A stretch of DNA of 64,000 nucleotides from Tenacibaculum holothuriorum (lineage in GTDB: Bacteria > Bacteroidota > Bacteroidia > Flavobacteriales > Flavobacteriaceae): the NCBI RefSeq assembly GCF_002120225.1, contig NZ_LAPZ01000016.1:1-64000 (forward strand), given 5' to 3'. The position numbers and the translations under genes were made by a program. Numbering within the stretch: position 1 is the stretch's first letter; each line of letters starts with the position of its first letter. Below the pieces are notes generated by a model, which ran no database searches, was not told the DNA's origin, and worked only from the letters and a program-made list of their open reading frames with translations. Shown here in pieces: positions 9,025-18,183 of the stretch.

Positions 9025-10032
9025 ATGCTCGCTTTATTTTATATTTTCATAGCAGTTGCACTAGGAGTAAGTTTTTGGCAAATTACTCGTGTAATGAACT
9101 TACGCTCTGTAATTGCTACCGATAAAGACAACGATACGCAAGGTAAATTAGCATTAGGTTTCTTAGCCTTTTTATATGCAATGATGATTTACTGTTTAAT
9201 AGCAATGAATGTAATTATGTTACCAGAAGCTTCTTCTATCGAAGGAGAACATGATGATAACTTATTTAACATTACATTCTGGTTAATTGGTATAGTACAG
9301 TTTGCTATGCAATTCTTAATCTTCTACTTTTCTTATAAGTATAGAGGAAACAAGAACAACAAAGCTTTATTCTATGCAGATAGCCACAAGTTAGAATTAA
9401 TTTGGACAGTAATTCCTGCAGTTACTATTGTATTATTAATCGGTTACGGTTTAGTACAATGGAATAATATTATGTATGTAGGAGAAGACGAAAATCCTAT
9501 TGTAATTGAAGTATATTCTCAACAATTCCGTTGGGATGCTCGTTATGCAGGTGAAGACAACCAATTAGGTTTAGGAAATGTAAACTTCATCAAAGGAATC
9601 AACACAATGGGAGTTGATATGTCTGATCCAAATTCACAAGATGATAAGCAAGTAACAGAATTATATTTACCAAAAGGTAAAAAGATTTTATTCAAGTTCC
9701 GTTCTCAAGATGTATTACACTCTGCTTATATGCCTCACTTTAGAGCACAAATGAACTGTGTTCCAGGTATGGTAACTCAGTTTGCATTTACGCCTAAGTA
9801 TACTACTGAAGAAATGCGTCAAAACTCAGAGGTAATTGCAAAAACTAACGGAATTAATAAGATTAGAAAAGCTAAAGGAGAAGATCCTTATGTGTTCGAT
9901 TACTTATTATTATGTAATAAAATTTGTGGAGCATCTCACTATAACATGCAAATGAAAATTACAGTTGTAGAAGAAGCTGACTACAAAAAGTGGTTATCAG
10001 AACAAAAGACTTTAGCTCAAGTTATTAAATAA
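9025..10032 (+). CDS. coxB: Cytochrome c oxidase subunit II
   Basis: Subunit II of a haem-copper terminal oxidase, 335 residues. It has an N-terminal helix, two further transmembrane helices (about residues 47-65 and 90-112) and a periplasmic cupredoxin domain. The CuA site is complete: an upstream His in VLHSAYMPHFRAQ and the cluster CNKICGASHYNM near the C-terminus. No cytochrome c domain is fused, so the donor would be ActE or ActA of the neighbouring complex. Co-transcription with act genes fits the supercomplex known for Flavobacterium. Confidence 0.95.
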   Translation: MLALFYIFIAVALGVSFWQITRVMNLRSVIATDKDNDTQGKLALGFLAFLYAMMIYCLIAMNVIMLPEASSIEGEHDDNLFNITFWLIGIVQFAMQFLIFYFSYKYRGNKNNKALFYADSHKLELIWTVIPAVTIVLLIGYGLVQWNNIMYVGEDENPIVIEVYSQQFRWDARYAGEDNQLGLGNVNFIKGINTMGVDMSDPNSQDDKQVTELYLPKGKKILFKFRSQDVLHSAYMPHFRAQMNCVPGMVTQFAFTPKYTTEEMRQNSEVIAKTNGINKIRKAKGEDPYVFDYLLLCNKICGASHYNMQMKITVVEEADYKKWLSEQKTLAQVIK

Positions 10033-10060
10033 TTTAAAGATTATATAAAGATATAAGATT

Positions 10061-11851
10061 ATGTCAGATCATCATCACAAAGAAACATTTGTAACGAAAT
10101 ACATCTTTACTATAGACCATAAGATGATTGGTAAGCAGTTCCTTATTACAGGTATGTTTATGGGTATCATCGGTGTATTTATGTCTATGTTATTCCGTTT
10201 ACAAATTGCATGGCCAGAAACGTCGTTTTCTATTGTTGAAGCATTTTTAGGATCTCATCAGCAAACTGATGGAATTATGAATCCAGATACATATTTAGCA
10301 TTAGTAACGATTCATGGTACTATCATGGTATTCTTCGTATTAACTGCAGGATTAAGTGGTACATTCTCTAACTTATTAATTCCATTACAAATTGGAGCTA
10401 GAGATATGGCATCAGGATTCATGAACATGATTTCTTACTGGTTATTCTTCTTATCTTCTGTAGTTATGGTTGCTTCTTTATTTGTTGAAGCAGGTCCAGC
10501 ATCAGCAGGATGGACGATTTATCCACCATTATCGGCATTACCTCAAGCAATACCAGGTTCTGGTACAGGTATGACATTATGGTTAGTTTCTATGGCTATT
10601 TTCATTGCATCGTCTTTAATAGGTTCATTAAACTATATCGTAACGATCTTAAATTTACGTACAAAAGGAATGAAGATGACGCGTTTACCATTAACAATTT
10701 GGGCGTTCTTTATTACAGCAATTATTGGTGTAATTTCATTCCCAGTATTATTATCAGCTGCGTTATTATTAATATTTGACCGTAGTTTTGGTACTTCATT
10801 CTACTTATCAGATATCTTTATTTCTGGTGAAGTATTACACTATCAAGGAGGTTCTCCAGTATTATTTGAACACTTATTCTGGTTCTTAGGTCACCCAGAG
10901 GTATATATTATCTTATTACCAGCATTAGGTATTACGTCTGAAATTATTTCGACTAATGCTCGTAAACCAATTTTCGGTTACCGTGCAATGATTGGTTCTA
11001 TTATGGCAATTGCATTCTTATCTACAATCGTATGGGGTCACCATATGTTCGTATCAGGAATGAACCCATTCTTAGGATCTGTATTTACATTTACAACAGT
11101 ATTAATTGCAATTCCATCGGCAGTAAAAGCATTTAACTATATTACTACTTTATGGAAAGGTAACTTACAAATGAATCCAGCAATGTTATTCTCTATCGGA
11201 TTAGTATCTACATTCGTAACAGGAGGTTTAACAGGATTAGTATTAGGAGATTCAGCATTAGATATTAACGTACACGATACATACTTCGTAGTAGCACACT
11301 TCCACTTAGTAATGGGTGTATCTGCATTATTTGGAATGTTCGCTGGTATTTACCACTGGTTCCCAAAAATGTATGGTAGAATGATGAACAAAACATTAGG
11401 ATACTGGCATTTCTGGATTACGATTATCTCTGCATATGGAGTTTTCTTCCCAATGCACTTTATCGGATTAGCTGGTTTACCACGTCGTTATTATACAAAC
11501 TCAAACTTCCCAATGTTTGATGATTTAGTTGAAATCAACGTATTCATGACTATCATGGCAATTATAGGAGGATTAGCTCAGTTAATTTTCTTAGCAAACT
11601 TCTTTATTTCGATTTATAGAGGTCAAAAGTCACCAATGAATCCATGGAATTCTAATACATTAGAGTGGACTACACCAGTTGAGCACATTCACGGAAACTG
11701 GCCTGGAGCTATTCCAGAAGTACACCGTTGGGCATATGACTATAGTAAGGTTTGGGATGATGAAAATGACCCAAGACATGGTGAATATGTGCACGGAAAA
11801 GATTTCGTATTACAAACAACACCATTATTAGATGGAGAAGAGTCATCTTAA
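10061..11851 (+). CDS. coxA: Cytochrome c oxidase subunit I
   Basis: The catalytic haem-copper subunit, 596 residues and about twelve helices, reducing O2 to water and pumping protons. The GHPEVY motif (about residues 285-290) supplies the CuB His cross-linked Tyr and the proton-channel Glu typical of A1-type oxidases. WGHHMFVSG gives the paired CuB histidines, and HDTYFVVAHFHLVM gives the haem ligands. It is the last gene of the operon and is followed 20 bases later by a strong terminator. No subunit III or IV gene is in this window. Confidence 0.96.
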   Translation: MSDHHHKETFVTKYIFTIDHKMIGKQFLITGMFMGIIGVFMSMLFRLQIAWPETSFSIVEAFLGSHQQTDGIMNPDTYLALVTIHGTIMVFFVLTAGLSGTFSNLLIPLQIGARDMASGFMNMISYWLFFLSSVVMVASLFVEAGPASAGWTIYPPLSALPQAIPGSGTGMTLWLVSMAIFIASSLIGSLNYIVTILNLRTKGMKMTRLPLTIWAFFITAIIGVISFPVLLSAALLLIFDRSFGTSFYLSDIFISGEVLHYQGGSPVLFEHLFWFLGHPEVYIILLPALGITSEIISTNARKPIFGYRAMIGSIMAIAFLSTIVWGHHMFVSGMNPFLGSVFTFTTVLIAIPSAVKAFNYITTLWKGNLQMNPAMLFSIGLVSTFVTGGLTGLVLGDSALDINVHDTYFVVAHFHLVMGVSALFGMFAGIYHWFPKMYGRMMNKTLGYWHFWITIISAYGVFFPMHFIGLAGLPRRYYTNSNFPMFDDLVEINVFMTIMAIIGGLAQLIFLANFFISIYRGQKSPMNPWNSNTLEWTTPVEHIHGNWPGAIPEVHRWAYDYSKVWDDENDPRHGEYVHGKDFVLQTTPLLDGEESS

Positions 11852-11870
11852 TAATAAATAATAAAAAAGG

Positions 11871-11901
11871 AAGCCTCTCGTTTTAACGAGAGGCTTTTTT
11901 G
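11871..11901 (+). terminator. Terminator of the act-cox operon
   Basis: A 10-base perfect stem (AAGCCTCTCG with its complement) around a TTTTAA loop, followed by a T run, lies 20 bases after the coxA stop. Confidence 0.9.
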
Positions 11902-12010
11902 TTTTATTAAACAACATTTGATTTGTAATTTTTATCTTAGCAAGGTTATAAAAATATAAGCGTAACCTAAGTTACAAAGCAAACGTTTATAGTTGAATAT
12001 ATTTGTGAAC

Positions 12011-13033
12011 ATGAATGAAAATCTAAACCCTGAAAACACACATTACTCTAATGAAGAATTAGATGTAGAAAAGAGATTGCGCCCGCTTTCTTTTGATGAT
12101 TTCACAGGTCAAGATCAAGCAATAGAAAATTTAAAAATCTTTGTTGAAGCAGCAAATCAACGAGGAGAAGCTTTAGATCATACGCTTTTTCATGGGCCTC
12201 CAGGTTTAGGTAAAACGACCTTAGCACATATTTTAGCAAACGAATTAGAAGTTGGTATTAAAGTTACTTCTGGTCCAGTATTAGACAAACCAGGAGATTT
12301 AGCAGGACTACTTACCAATTTAGATGAAAGAGATGTGTTGTTTATAGACGAAATCCATCGTTTAAGTCCTATTGTAGAAGAGTATTTGTATTCAGCAATG
12401 GAAGACTATAAAATTGATATTATGATTGAGTCTGGACCCAATGCACGCACAGTTCAAATCAATTTAGAACCTTTCACTTTAGTTGGTGCTACAACTCGTT
12501 CAGGATTGTTAACAGCTCCTATGAGAGCGCGTTTTGGTATTAGTAGTCGATTACACTATTATTCAACAGAGTTATTATCTACAATTATACAGCGTAGTGC
12601 TCAAATTTTAAATGTTCCTATTTCTATGGAAGCAGCTATAGAGATAGCTGGTAGAAGTAGAGGTACACCTCGTATAGCAAATGCATTATTGCGTAGAGTA
12701 CGAGATTTTGCTCAAATTAAAGGAAATGGTAGTATTACGATAGAAATATCAAAATACGCTTTAAAAGCCCTAAATGTAGATGCTCACGGATTAGATGAAA
12801 TGGATAACAAAATCCTTTCAACAATTATTGATAAATTTAAAGGAGGGCCTGTTGGAATAAGTACTTTGGCTACAGCAGTATCAGAAAATGCTGAAACCAT
12901 AGAAGAAGTGTATGAACCTTTTTTGATTCAAGAAGGATTCATTATGAGAACACCAAGAGGTAGAGAAGTAACCGATTTAGCATATAAACACTTAGGAAGA
13001 ATAAAAGGAACATCTCAAGGAGAATTGTTTTAG
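12011..13033 (+). CDS. ruvB: Holliday junction branch-migration helicase RuvB
   Basis: RuvB is the AAA+ hexameric motor that drives Holliday junction branch migration with RuvA. The ATG at 12011 gives a 340-residue protein of normal family length; the open frame extends to a TTG at 11993. Walker A is GPPGLGKT, Walker B is [11 protein letters not shown], the sensor/arginine-finger region is [19 protein letters not shown], and a winged-helix C-terminus ends [12 protein letters not shown]. It is the first gene of a new unit, as the preceding operon is closed by a terminator. The position after coxA is common in Flavobacteriia. Confidence 0.96.
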   Translation: MNENLNPENTHYSNEELDVEKRLRPLSFDDFTGQDQAIENLKIFVEAANQRGEALDHTLFHGPPGLGKTTLAHILANELEVGIKVTSGPVLDKPGDLAGLLTNLDERDVLFIDEIHRLSPIVEEYLYSAMEDYKIDIMIESGPNARTVQINLEPFTLVGATTRSGLLTAPMRARFGISSRLHYYSTELLSTIIQRSAQILNVPISMEAAIEIAGRSRGTPRIANALLRRVRDFAQIKGNGSITIEISKYALKALNVDAHGLDEMDNKILSTIIDKFKGGPVGISTLATAVSENAETIEEVYEPFLIQEGFIMRTPRGREVTDLAYKHLGRIKGTSQGELF

Positions 13034-13037
13034 ATTT

Positions 13038-14330
13038 ATGGAAGAAAATAGCACAAATAAAAGTTGGTTACAACGATTAAAAGACGAAAGTTGGGAAGCT
13101 GAATTACTGGTTTCTGCAATAGCAATTTTTGGTGCCTTTAAATTGTTTGATCTAGTTAAATGGGCTGCTAACTTTTTTATAGATAAATTAAATCCAGATC
13201 AATATATCATAGCTTATTTTATTACTTTCTTTAGCCTTATAGCTGTAAGCGCTTTGGTATCTATGTTTGTAATACATTTTGTGTTAAGAGCTTATTGGGT
13301 AGGTTTGGTAGGGTTAAATTCTGTTTTTCCAGATTATAGTATTGAAGATACTGCATACTCAAAAATTTACACAAAAAAAATTCTAGCTATTTTACCAAAA
13401 TTGAAGGATTCTATACAAAAAGTAGATGAATTGTGTAGTGTGATTTTTTCTGTAGCCTTTACTTTTTTATTTATTTACGGTTATATAGCTTTATTTACAA
13501 GTATATATTTATTATTATTTAATATCCTTTCTAAATATGTGCCAAAGAGCATATTATTAATACCAGCTATACTAATTGCAGTAGGAGCTATGATTCAGAC
13601 TATTGTTTCTTTGTATTCGAACTTAAAACAAAATAAAGAAAAAGAGAAATTACAACAGCTAAATTTTACTTTAGTAAAATATGCTAATATGATGCTTTTT
13701 GGGCCATTGTATAAAAACTTATTACAAGTCTTTATGATTTTTGGATCGAATTTTAAAAAGAAAAAGTCTTTATCATATTTAATATTACTTTTTTTGTTTT
13801 CAGGATCTGTTGTTGCGGGGATTCAATTGAGAAATACTAACATATTTTATTTAGTAGGATCAAATTATCAACGTTATTTTGATCCATATAAAACGTATTC
13901 AAACTATTATAAAGACACGAGCAATACAAATTTCCTATTAACACCAGAAATTCAATCTGATTTAATCAAATCGAATGTAGTAGAAGTTTTTATACCAATA
14001 TTTGATTACGAAAGCTCAATGAGAGAAAGTATTTGTGGAAAATATGAAAAACCAGAAGATGCGCCAAGAGAAGAAAGAATTAGAAATAGAGCAAATTATT
14101 TAAAAGAATGTTATAAGAAATATCACAATATTTTTTTAGATAATAAGAAAATAGACGTATCATTTTTGAGATATGATAATCATCATAAAACAGACCAATT
14201 CGGAATTGTATCTTTTCTAAACATAAAAGATTTGCCTGAAGGGTTACATGAACTAAAAATAGAAAAAATTAATAGCGAAGGAGCGTATTTATATTGGACA
14301 ATTCCTTTTTATAAATCATCACAAAATTAA
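13038..14330 (+). CDS. Unrecognised polytopic membrane protein downstream of ruvB
   Basis: A 430-residue protein I do not recognise. The first half has about five hydrophobic segments (near residues 20-40, 56-85, 138-165, 172-190 and 235-260). The last roughly 170 residues form a hydrophilic domain after a final helix, probably outside the cytoplasm because it contains a tyrosine/asparagine-rich stretch (SNYQRYFDPYKTYSNYYKD). The second-half features resemble a sensor or adhesion ectodomain, but no motif supports a function. It begins 4 bases after ruvB and ends 15 bases before the SulP gene, so it is probably cotranscribed with them. Confidence 0.75.
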   Translation: MEENSTNKSWLQRLKDESWEAELLVSAIAIFGAFKLFDLVKWAANFFIDKLNPDQYIIAYFITFFSLIAVSALVSMFVIHFVLRAYWVGLVGLNSVFPDYSIEDTAYSKIYTKKILAILPKLKDSIQKVDELCSVIFSVAFTFLFIYGYIALFTSIYLLLFNILSKYVPKSILLIPAILIAVGAMIQTIVSLYSNLKQNKEKEKLQQLNFTLVKYANMMLFGPLYKNLLQVFMIFGSNFKKKKSLSYLILLFLFSGSVVAGIQLRNTNIFYLVGSNYQRYFDPYKTYSNYYKDTSNTNFLLTPEIQSDLIKSNVVEVFIPIFDYESSMRESICGKYEKPEDAPREERIRNRANYLKECYKKYHNIFLDNKKIDVSFLRYDNHHKTDQFGIVSFLNIKDLPEGLHELKIEKINSEGAYLYWTIPFYKSSQN

Positions 14331-14345
14331 TAGAGAAATTCATTA

Positions 14346-16073
14346 GTGAATATCAAAAAAAACATACCAATATTAGAGTGGTTGCCTAATTATAATAAAT
14401 CACATTTTAAAGGCGATTTTATAGCAGGTATAACTGTAGCAATTGTGTTAATTCCACAAGGAATTGCCTATGCACTTATTGCAGGATTACCACCAATTTA
14501 TGGATTGTATTGTGCATTAGTGCCACAAATTATGTATGCAATTTTTGGTTCCTCTAGACAAGTAGCAATTGGTCCTGTAGCCATGGATTCACTAATTGTA
14601 GCAACAGGAGTTTCTACTTTAGCATTAGCAGGATCAGAAAGTTATATAGCTATAGCTATTTTATTAGCCTTAGTCGTTGGTGCAATTCAATTTTTAATGG
14701 GAGTGTTCCGACTTGGATTTATAGTAAACTTTCTATCAAAGCCAGTAATTACAGGTTTTACATCGGCAGTAGCATTAACCATTGGTTTAAATCAATTTCG
14801 AAATTTATTAGGTGTTGAATTTATTCAGAGCGATCAAATTCATATTGTACTAAACGACATCTTTGAGAATATTAGTTTATTGAACCCTAGTACAACAATT
14901 ATTGGAGTTGTTTCATGTATAATAATTATTGCACTAAGAAAACTGAATAAAAAAATACCAAGCGCTTTAATTGTAGTTGCTTTTGGTATTGTAGCCATGA
15001 AACTTTTCGGGAGTCAATTTTCAGAAGTAGATATTGTTAAAGATATTCCATCGGGATTGCCTTCTTTTGGAATTCCAGAAATTGATTTTGATTTAATAGG
15101 AGAACTAATGCCTATTGCAATTACTTTAGTAATGGTAGGGTACTTAGAAACAATTTCAATAGGAAAATCTCTAGAAGCAAAACAAGACGAGTATAGAATC
15201 AATCCTAACCAAGAATTAATAGCTTTAGGATTGAGTAATATGGCAGGATCATTATTTAAAGCATATCCGTCAACCTCGAGCTTTTCTCGTTCAGCAATTA
15301 ATGAAGAAGCAGGAGCAAAAACAGGAATGTCATCGTTAGTTTCGGTAGCAATCGTAATACTAACATTATTGTTTTTAACACCCGTATTTTATCATTTACC
15401 AAAAACAGTTTTAGCAGCTATTATTATAGTAGCTGTATTTAATTTAATTAGCGTAAGAGAAGCAGTACGATTGTTTAAAGCGAATAATCTTGATTTTTGG
15501 CTGTTATTAGCAACTTTTATAGCCACTTTAGTATTTGGTATTGAATATGGAATTTTAGCAGGTGTAGGCTTATCGTTAGTTGTATTAATATTTAGAACTT
15601 CTCGTCCTTATGTAACCGAATTAGGAAAAGTACCGAATTCAGATTTTTACAGAAATAAAAACCGCTTTGAAGATGTATTGGTAGAAGAAGAAGTATTGGT
15701 ATTCCGTTTCGATGCCCAATTATTCTATGCCAATTCTAGCTACTTTAGGGATAGACTAGAAGAAATGACATTAAAAAAAGGAGCGGCATTAAAATTGATT
15801 GTACTAGATGCAGAAAGTATTAATAGGGTAGATAGTACAGGAGTAGAAATGCTAAAAGAAAGAGTGAAATACTATACTAAAAAAGGAATCAACTTTTACT
15901 TTGCAGGAGTTAAAGGTCCTGTAAGAGATGCCTTGTTTAGAGGTGGAATGTTAGAAGTGTCTGACATCAATCACTTTTTTATGCGTGCAAATGGCGCAGT
16001 GAATTTTTATAAAACAGGAGATAATAAACATCAACAAAAATACGCTCAGTACATTCACCAAGCGTATGAATAA
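14346..16073 (+). CDS. SulP/SLC26 family anion transporter with STAS domain
   Basis: A 575-residue SulP permease. The start is GTG. The N-terminal signature FIAGITVAIVLIPQGIAYALIAGLPPIYGLY is split here as AGITVAIVLIPQGIAYA followed by the PPIYGLY element. About twelve to fourteen helices are followed by a cytoplasmic STAS domain (about residues 450-560) containing LIVLDAESINRVDSTGVEML. SulP proteins move sulfate, bicarbonate or other anions; substrate is not fixed by sequence. The next gene makes a sulfite-producing persulfide dioxygenase, so sulfate or sulfite is a reasonable guess. It is 12 bases from that gene. Confidence 0.9.
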   Translation: MNIKKNIPILEWLPNYNKSHFKGDFIAGITVAIVLIPQGIAYALIAGLPPIYGLYCALVPQIMYAIFGSSRQVAIGPVAMDSLIVATGVSTLALAGSESYIAIAILLALVVGAIQFLMGVFRLGFIVNFLSKPVITGFTSAVALTIGLNQFRNLLGVEFIQSDQIHIVLNDIFENISLLNPSTTIIGVVSCIIIIALRKLNKKIPSALIVVAFGIVAMKLFGSQFSEVDIVKDIPSGLPSFGIPEIDFDLIGELMPIAITLVMVGYLETISIGKSLEAKQDEYRINPNQELIALGLSNMAGSLFKAYPSTSSFSRSAINEEAGAKTGMSSLVSVAIVILTLLFLTPVFYHLPKTVLAAIIIVAVFNLISVREAVRLFKANNLDFWLLLATFIATLVFGIEYGILAGVGLSLVVLIFRTSRPYVTELGKVPNSDFYRNKNRFEDVLVEEEVLVFRFDAQLFYANSSYFRDRLEEMTLKKGAALKLIVLDAESINRVDSTGVEMLKERVKYYTKKGINFYFAGVKGPVRDALFRGGMLEVSDINHFFMRANGAVNFYKTGDNKHQQKYAQYIHQAYE

Positions 16074-16085
16074 AATGTATTTAAC

Positions 16086-17492
16086 ATGAAGATAGAGCAA
16101 ATTTATACAGGTTGTTTAGCTCAAGGAGCTTACTATGTAGAAAGTAACGGAGAAGTAGCTATAATCGACCCATTACGTGAGGTACAGCCTTATATTGAAA
16201 GAGCAGAAAAAGATGGAGCAAAGATTAAATATATATTCGAGACACACTTTCATGCCGATTTTGTGAGCGGACATTTAACATTAGCAGAAAAAACTGGAGC
16301 TACAATAGTTTACGGTCCTACTGCTAACACAAAGTTCGATGCACATATAGCAAAAGACAATGAAGTATTTACTGTAGGAGATATTAGTATAACGGTATTA
16401 CACACTCCTGGTCATACAATGGAGAGTACTACTTATTTATTAAAAGACAAAGACGGTAAAGATCATGCTATTTTTAGTGGAGATACGTTATTTTTAGGTG
16501 ATGTTGGTAGGCCAGATTTAGCACAAAAAGGAGACATTACTCAAGAAGATTTAGCAGGAATGTTATACGATAGTTTACGAACTAAAATAATTCCTTTAGC
16601 CGATGATGTTATTGTATATCCTGCACACGGAGCAGGTTCTGCATGTGGTAAAAACTTAAGTAAAGAAACAGTTGGAACTATTGGAGAACAAAAAAAAACC
16701 AATTATGCTTTGCGTGCTAATATGACCAAAGAAGAATTTATTACTGAAGTTACTGATGGGTTATTACCTCCACCAGAGTATTTTCCTTTAAATGTAAAAA
16801 TGAATAAGGAAGGATATAAATCTATCGATGAAGTAATTAAATCGGGAGCAAAAGCATTATCTGTTGAAGATTTTGAAAAAGTAGCCAATCAAACAGATGC
16901 TATTATTTTAGATGTTCGTCATCAATTTGAATTTGTAAAAGGATTTATTCCTAATTCAATTTTTATTGGTTTAGGAGGAACATTTGCTCCTTGGGTAGGT
17001 GCATTAATCAAAGATGTTACCCAACCTATTTTATTAGTAACTCCACAAGGAGAAGAAGAAACTGCAATTACTCGTTTATCTCGTGTTGGTTTTGACAATG
17101 TTTTAGGATATTTAGAAGGAAGTTTCGAAAGTTGGAAAGCTTCAGGTAAAGAAATAGATACTTTACGTTCGGTAACTGCTGAAACATTAGAAAAAGCCAT
17201 AGAAAACGGAGAACCAGTTTTTGATGCTCGTAGACCAGGAGAATATGCAAACGAACATATAGTTGATGTACCAAGTACTCCGTTAGATTATTTAAACGAT
17301 CATATTAGTGAATTCCCAACCGACAAAGATTTTTATATTCATTGTGCAGGAGGATATAGATCGGTAATAGCAGCTTCAATTTTAAAAGCTAGAGGATATC
17401 ATAATGTAATAGATGTAGCAGGAGGATATGGTGCGATTAAAAAAACGAATATTTTAAGAACAGAAACAGTGTGTCCATCAACATTAAAATAG
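16086..17492 (+). CDS. CstB-like persulfide dioxygenase / pseudorhodanese / rhodanese fusion
   Basis: A 468-residue fusion. Residues 1-200 are an ETHE1-type metallo-beta-lactamase-fold persulfide dioxygenase with THFHAD (His54, His56, Asp58), GHT (His110), SGDTLF (Asp133) and YPAHG (His181), which oxidises persulfide to sulfite. Residues 260-355 are a rhodanese domain whose catalytic Cys position reads VTPQGEEE, so it is inactive. Residues 365-468 are an active rhodanese with the loop CAGGYR (Cys420). This order matches staphylococcal CstB, which also has a Cys in the GSACGK loop (Cys187 here). It probably detoxifies sulfide-derived persulfides. Confidence 0.9.
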   Translation: MKIEQIYTGCLAQGAYYVESNGEVAIIDPLREVQPYIERAEKDGAKIKYIFETHFHADFVSGHLTLAEKTGATIVYGPTANTKFDAHIAKDNEVFTVGDISITVLHTPGHTMESTTYLLKDKDGKDHAIFSGDTLFLGDVGRPDLAQKGDITQEDLAGMLYDSLRTKIIPLADDVIVYPAHGAGSACGKNLSKETVGTIGEQKKTNYALRANMTKEEFITEVTDGLLPPPEYFPLNVKMNKEGYKSIDEVIKSGAKALSVEDFEKVANQTDAIILDVRHQFEFVKGFIPNSIFIGLGGTFAPWVGALIKDVTQPILLVTPQGEEETAITRLSRVGFDNVLGYLEGSFESWKASGKEIDTLRSVTAETLEKAIENGEPVFDARRPGEYANEHIVDVPSTPLDYLNDHISEFPTDKDFYIHCAGGYRSVIAASILKARGYHNVIDVAGGYGAIKKTNILRTETVCPSTLK

Positions 17493-17497
17493 TAAAG

Positions 17498-17869
17498 ATG
17501 AAAAAGCTTTTTTACCTATTTACTCTAGTAGTTTTATTGTTGTTTTCTTGTACAAAGAAAGAAAATACGAATACCATTACTGTTGAAGAATTAAAACCTC
17601 TATTAAAAGAGAGTATACAATTGGTAGATGTAAGAACAGCACAAGAATATGCGTTGGGACATATTGAAGATGCTACGCTTATCGATGTAAAGTCAGACGA
17701 TTTTAAAAAAATGGTGCATCATAATTTAGACAAATCTAAACCAGTATATGTGTATTGTAAATTAGGAGGTAGAGGAGAAAAAGCTTGTGATATTTTACAA
17801 AAAGATGGATATACAGTGTATAATTTAAAAGGCGGTTATACCGCTTGGAAAATTCAAAATCAAGAATGA
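17498..17869 (+). CDS. Rhodanese-like lipoprotein
   Basis: A 123-residue single-domain sulfurtransferase. The start at 17498 is preferred to an in-frame TTG or ATG upstream because it begins a lipoprotein signal (MKKLFYLF...LLLFSC, Cys18). The active-site loop CKLGGRGEKA (Cys87) has the CxxGxR form of an active rhodanese. The lipobox indicates an envelope location, so it would handle sulfane sulfur outside the cytoplasm. It lies 5 bases after the CstB-like gene and overlaps the HMA gene by an ATGA junction. Confidence 0.88.
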   Translation: MKKLFYLFTLVVLLLFSCTKKENTNTITVEELKPLLKESIQLVDVRTAQEYALGHIEDATLIDVKSDDFKKMVHHNLDKSKPVYVYCKLGGRGEKACDILQKDGYTVYNLKGGYTAWKIQNQE

Positions 17870-18138
17870 TGAAGCAAGAAATTTATATAGAAAATTTAAA
17901 GTGTGGTGGTTGCGCTAATACTATAATCAATGGATTAAATGCATTGGAAGAAGTTGAAAATACCGAAGTAGATGTAGAAAAATCATTAGTAAGTTTTTCT
18001 ACTGAGTTAACTTCTTTAGAAGTAGTGAAAGAAAAGCTGTCTAAACTAGGATATCCAGAAGTAGGAGACAAGAATACAGTTTTGCATAAAGCAAAATCTT
18101 TTGTGAGTTGTGCTGTAGGAAGAGTAAATAAACAATAA
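17866..18138 (+). CDS. Heavy-metal-associated (HMA) domain protein
   Basis: A 90-residue protein with one HMA domain: IYIENLKCGGCANTIINGL gives the CxxC metal-binding pair, and the rest follows the beta-alpha-beta-beta-alpha-beta pattern (VENTEVDVEKSLVSF, KLSKLGYPEVG). Such proteins bind Cu(I) or similar soft metals. The ATG at 17866 overlaps the TGA of the rhodanese gene; the adjacent ATG at 17869 would serve equally. A link to sulfur handling is inferred from the operon only. A terminator follows at once. Confidence 0.87.
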   Translation: MMKQEIYIENLKCGGCANTIINGLNALEEVENTEVDVEKSLVSFSTELTSLEVVKEKLSKLGYPEVGDKNTVLHKAKSFVSCAVGRVNKQ

Positions 18139-18140
18139 AA

Positions 18141-18175
18141 AAATCCAGAGTTTAACTCTGGATTTTTGTTTTTAG
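18141..18175 (+). terminator. Bidirectional terminator between HMA gene and pseudo-ABC gene
   Basis: A 9-base stem (AATCCAGAG with its complement, loop TTTAA) is bounded by an A run and a T run. It separates two convergent genes and can serve both. Confidence 0.85.
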
Positions 18176-18183
18176 CAAGTCTT

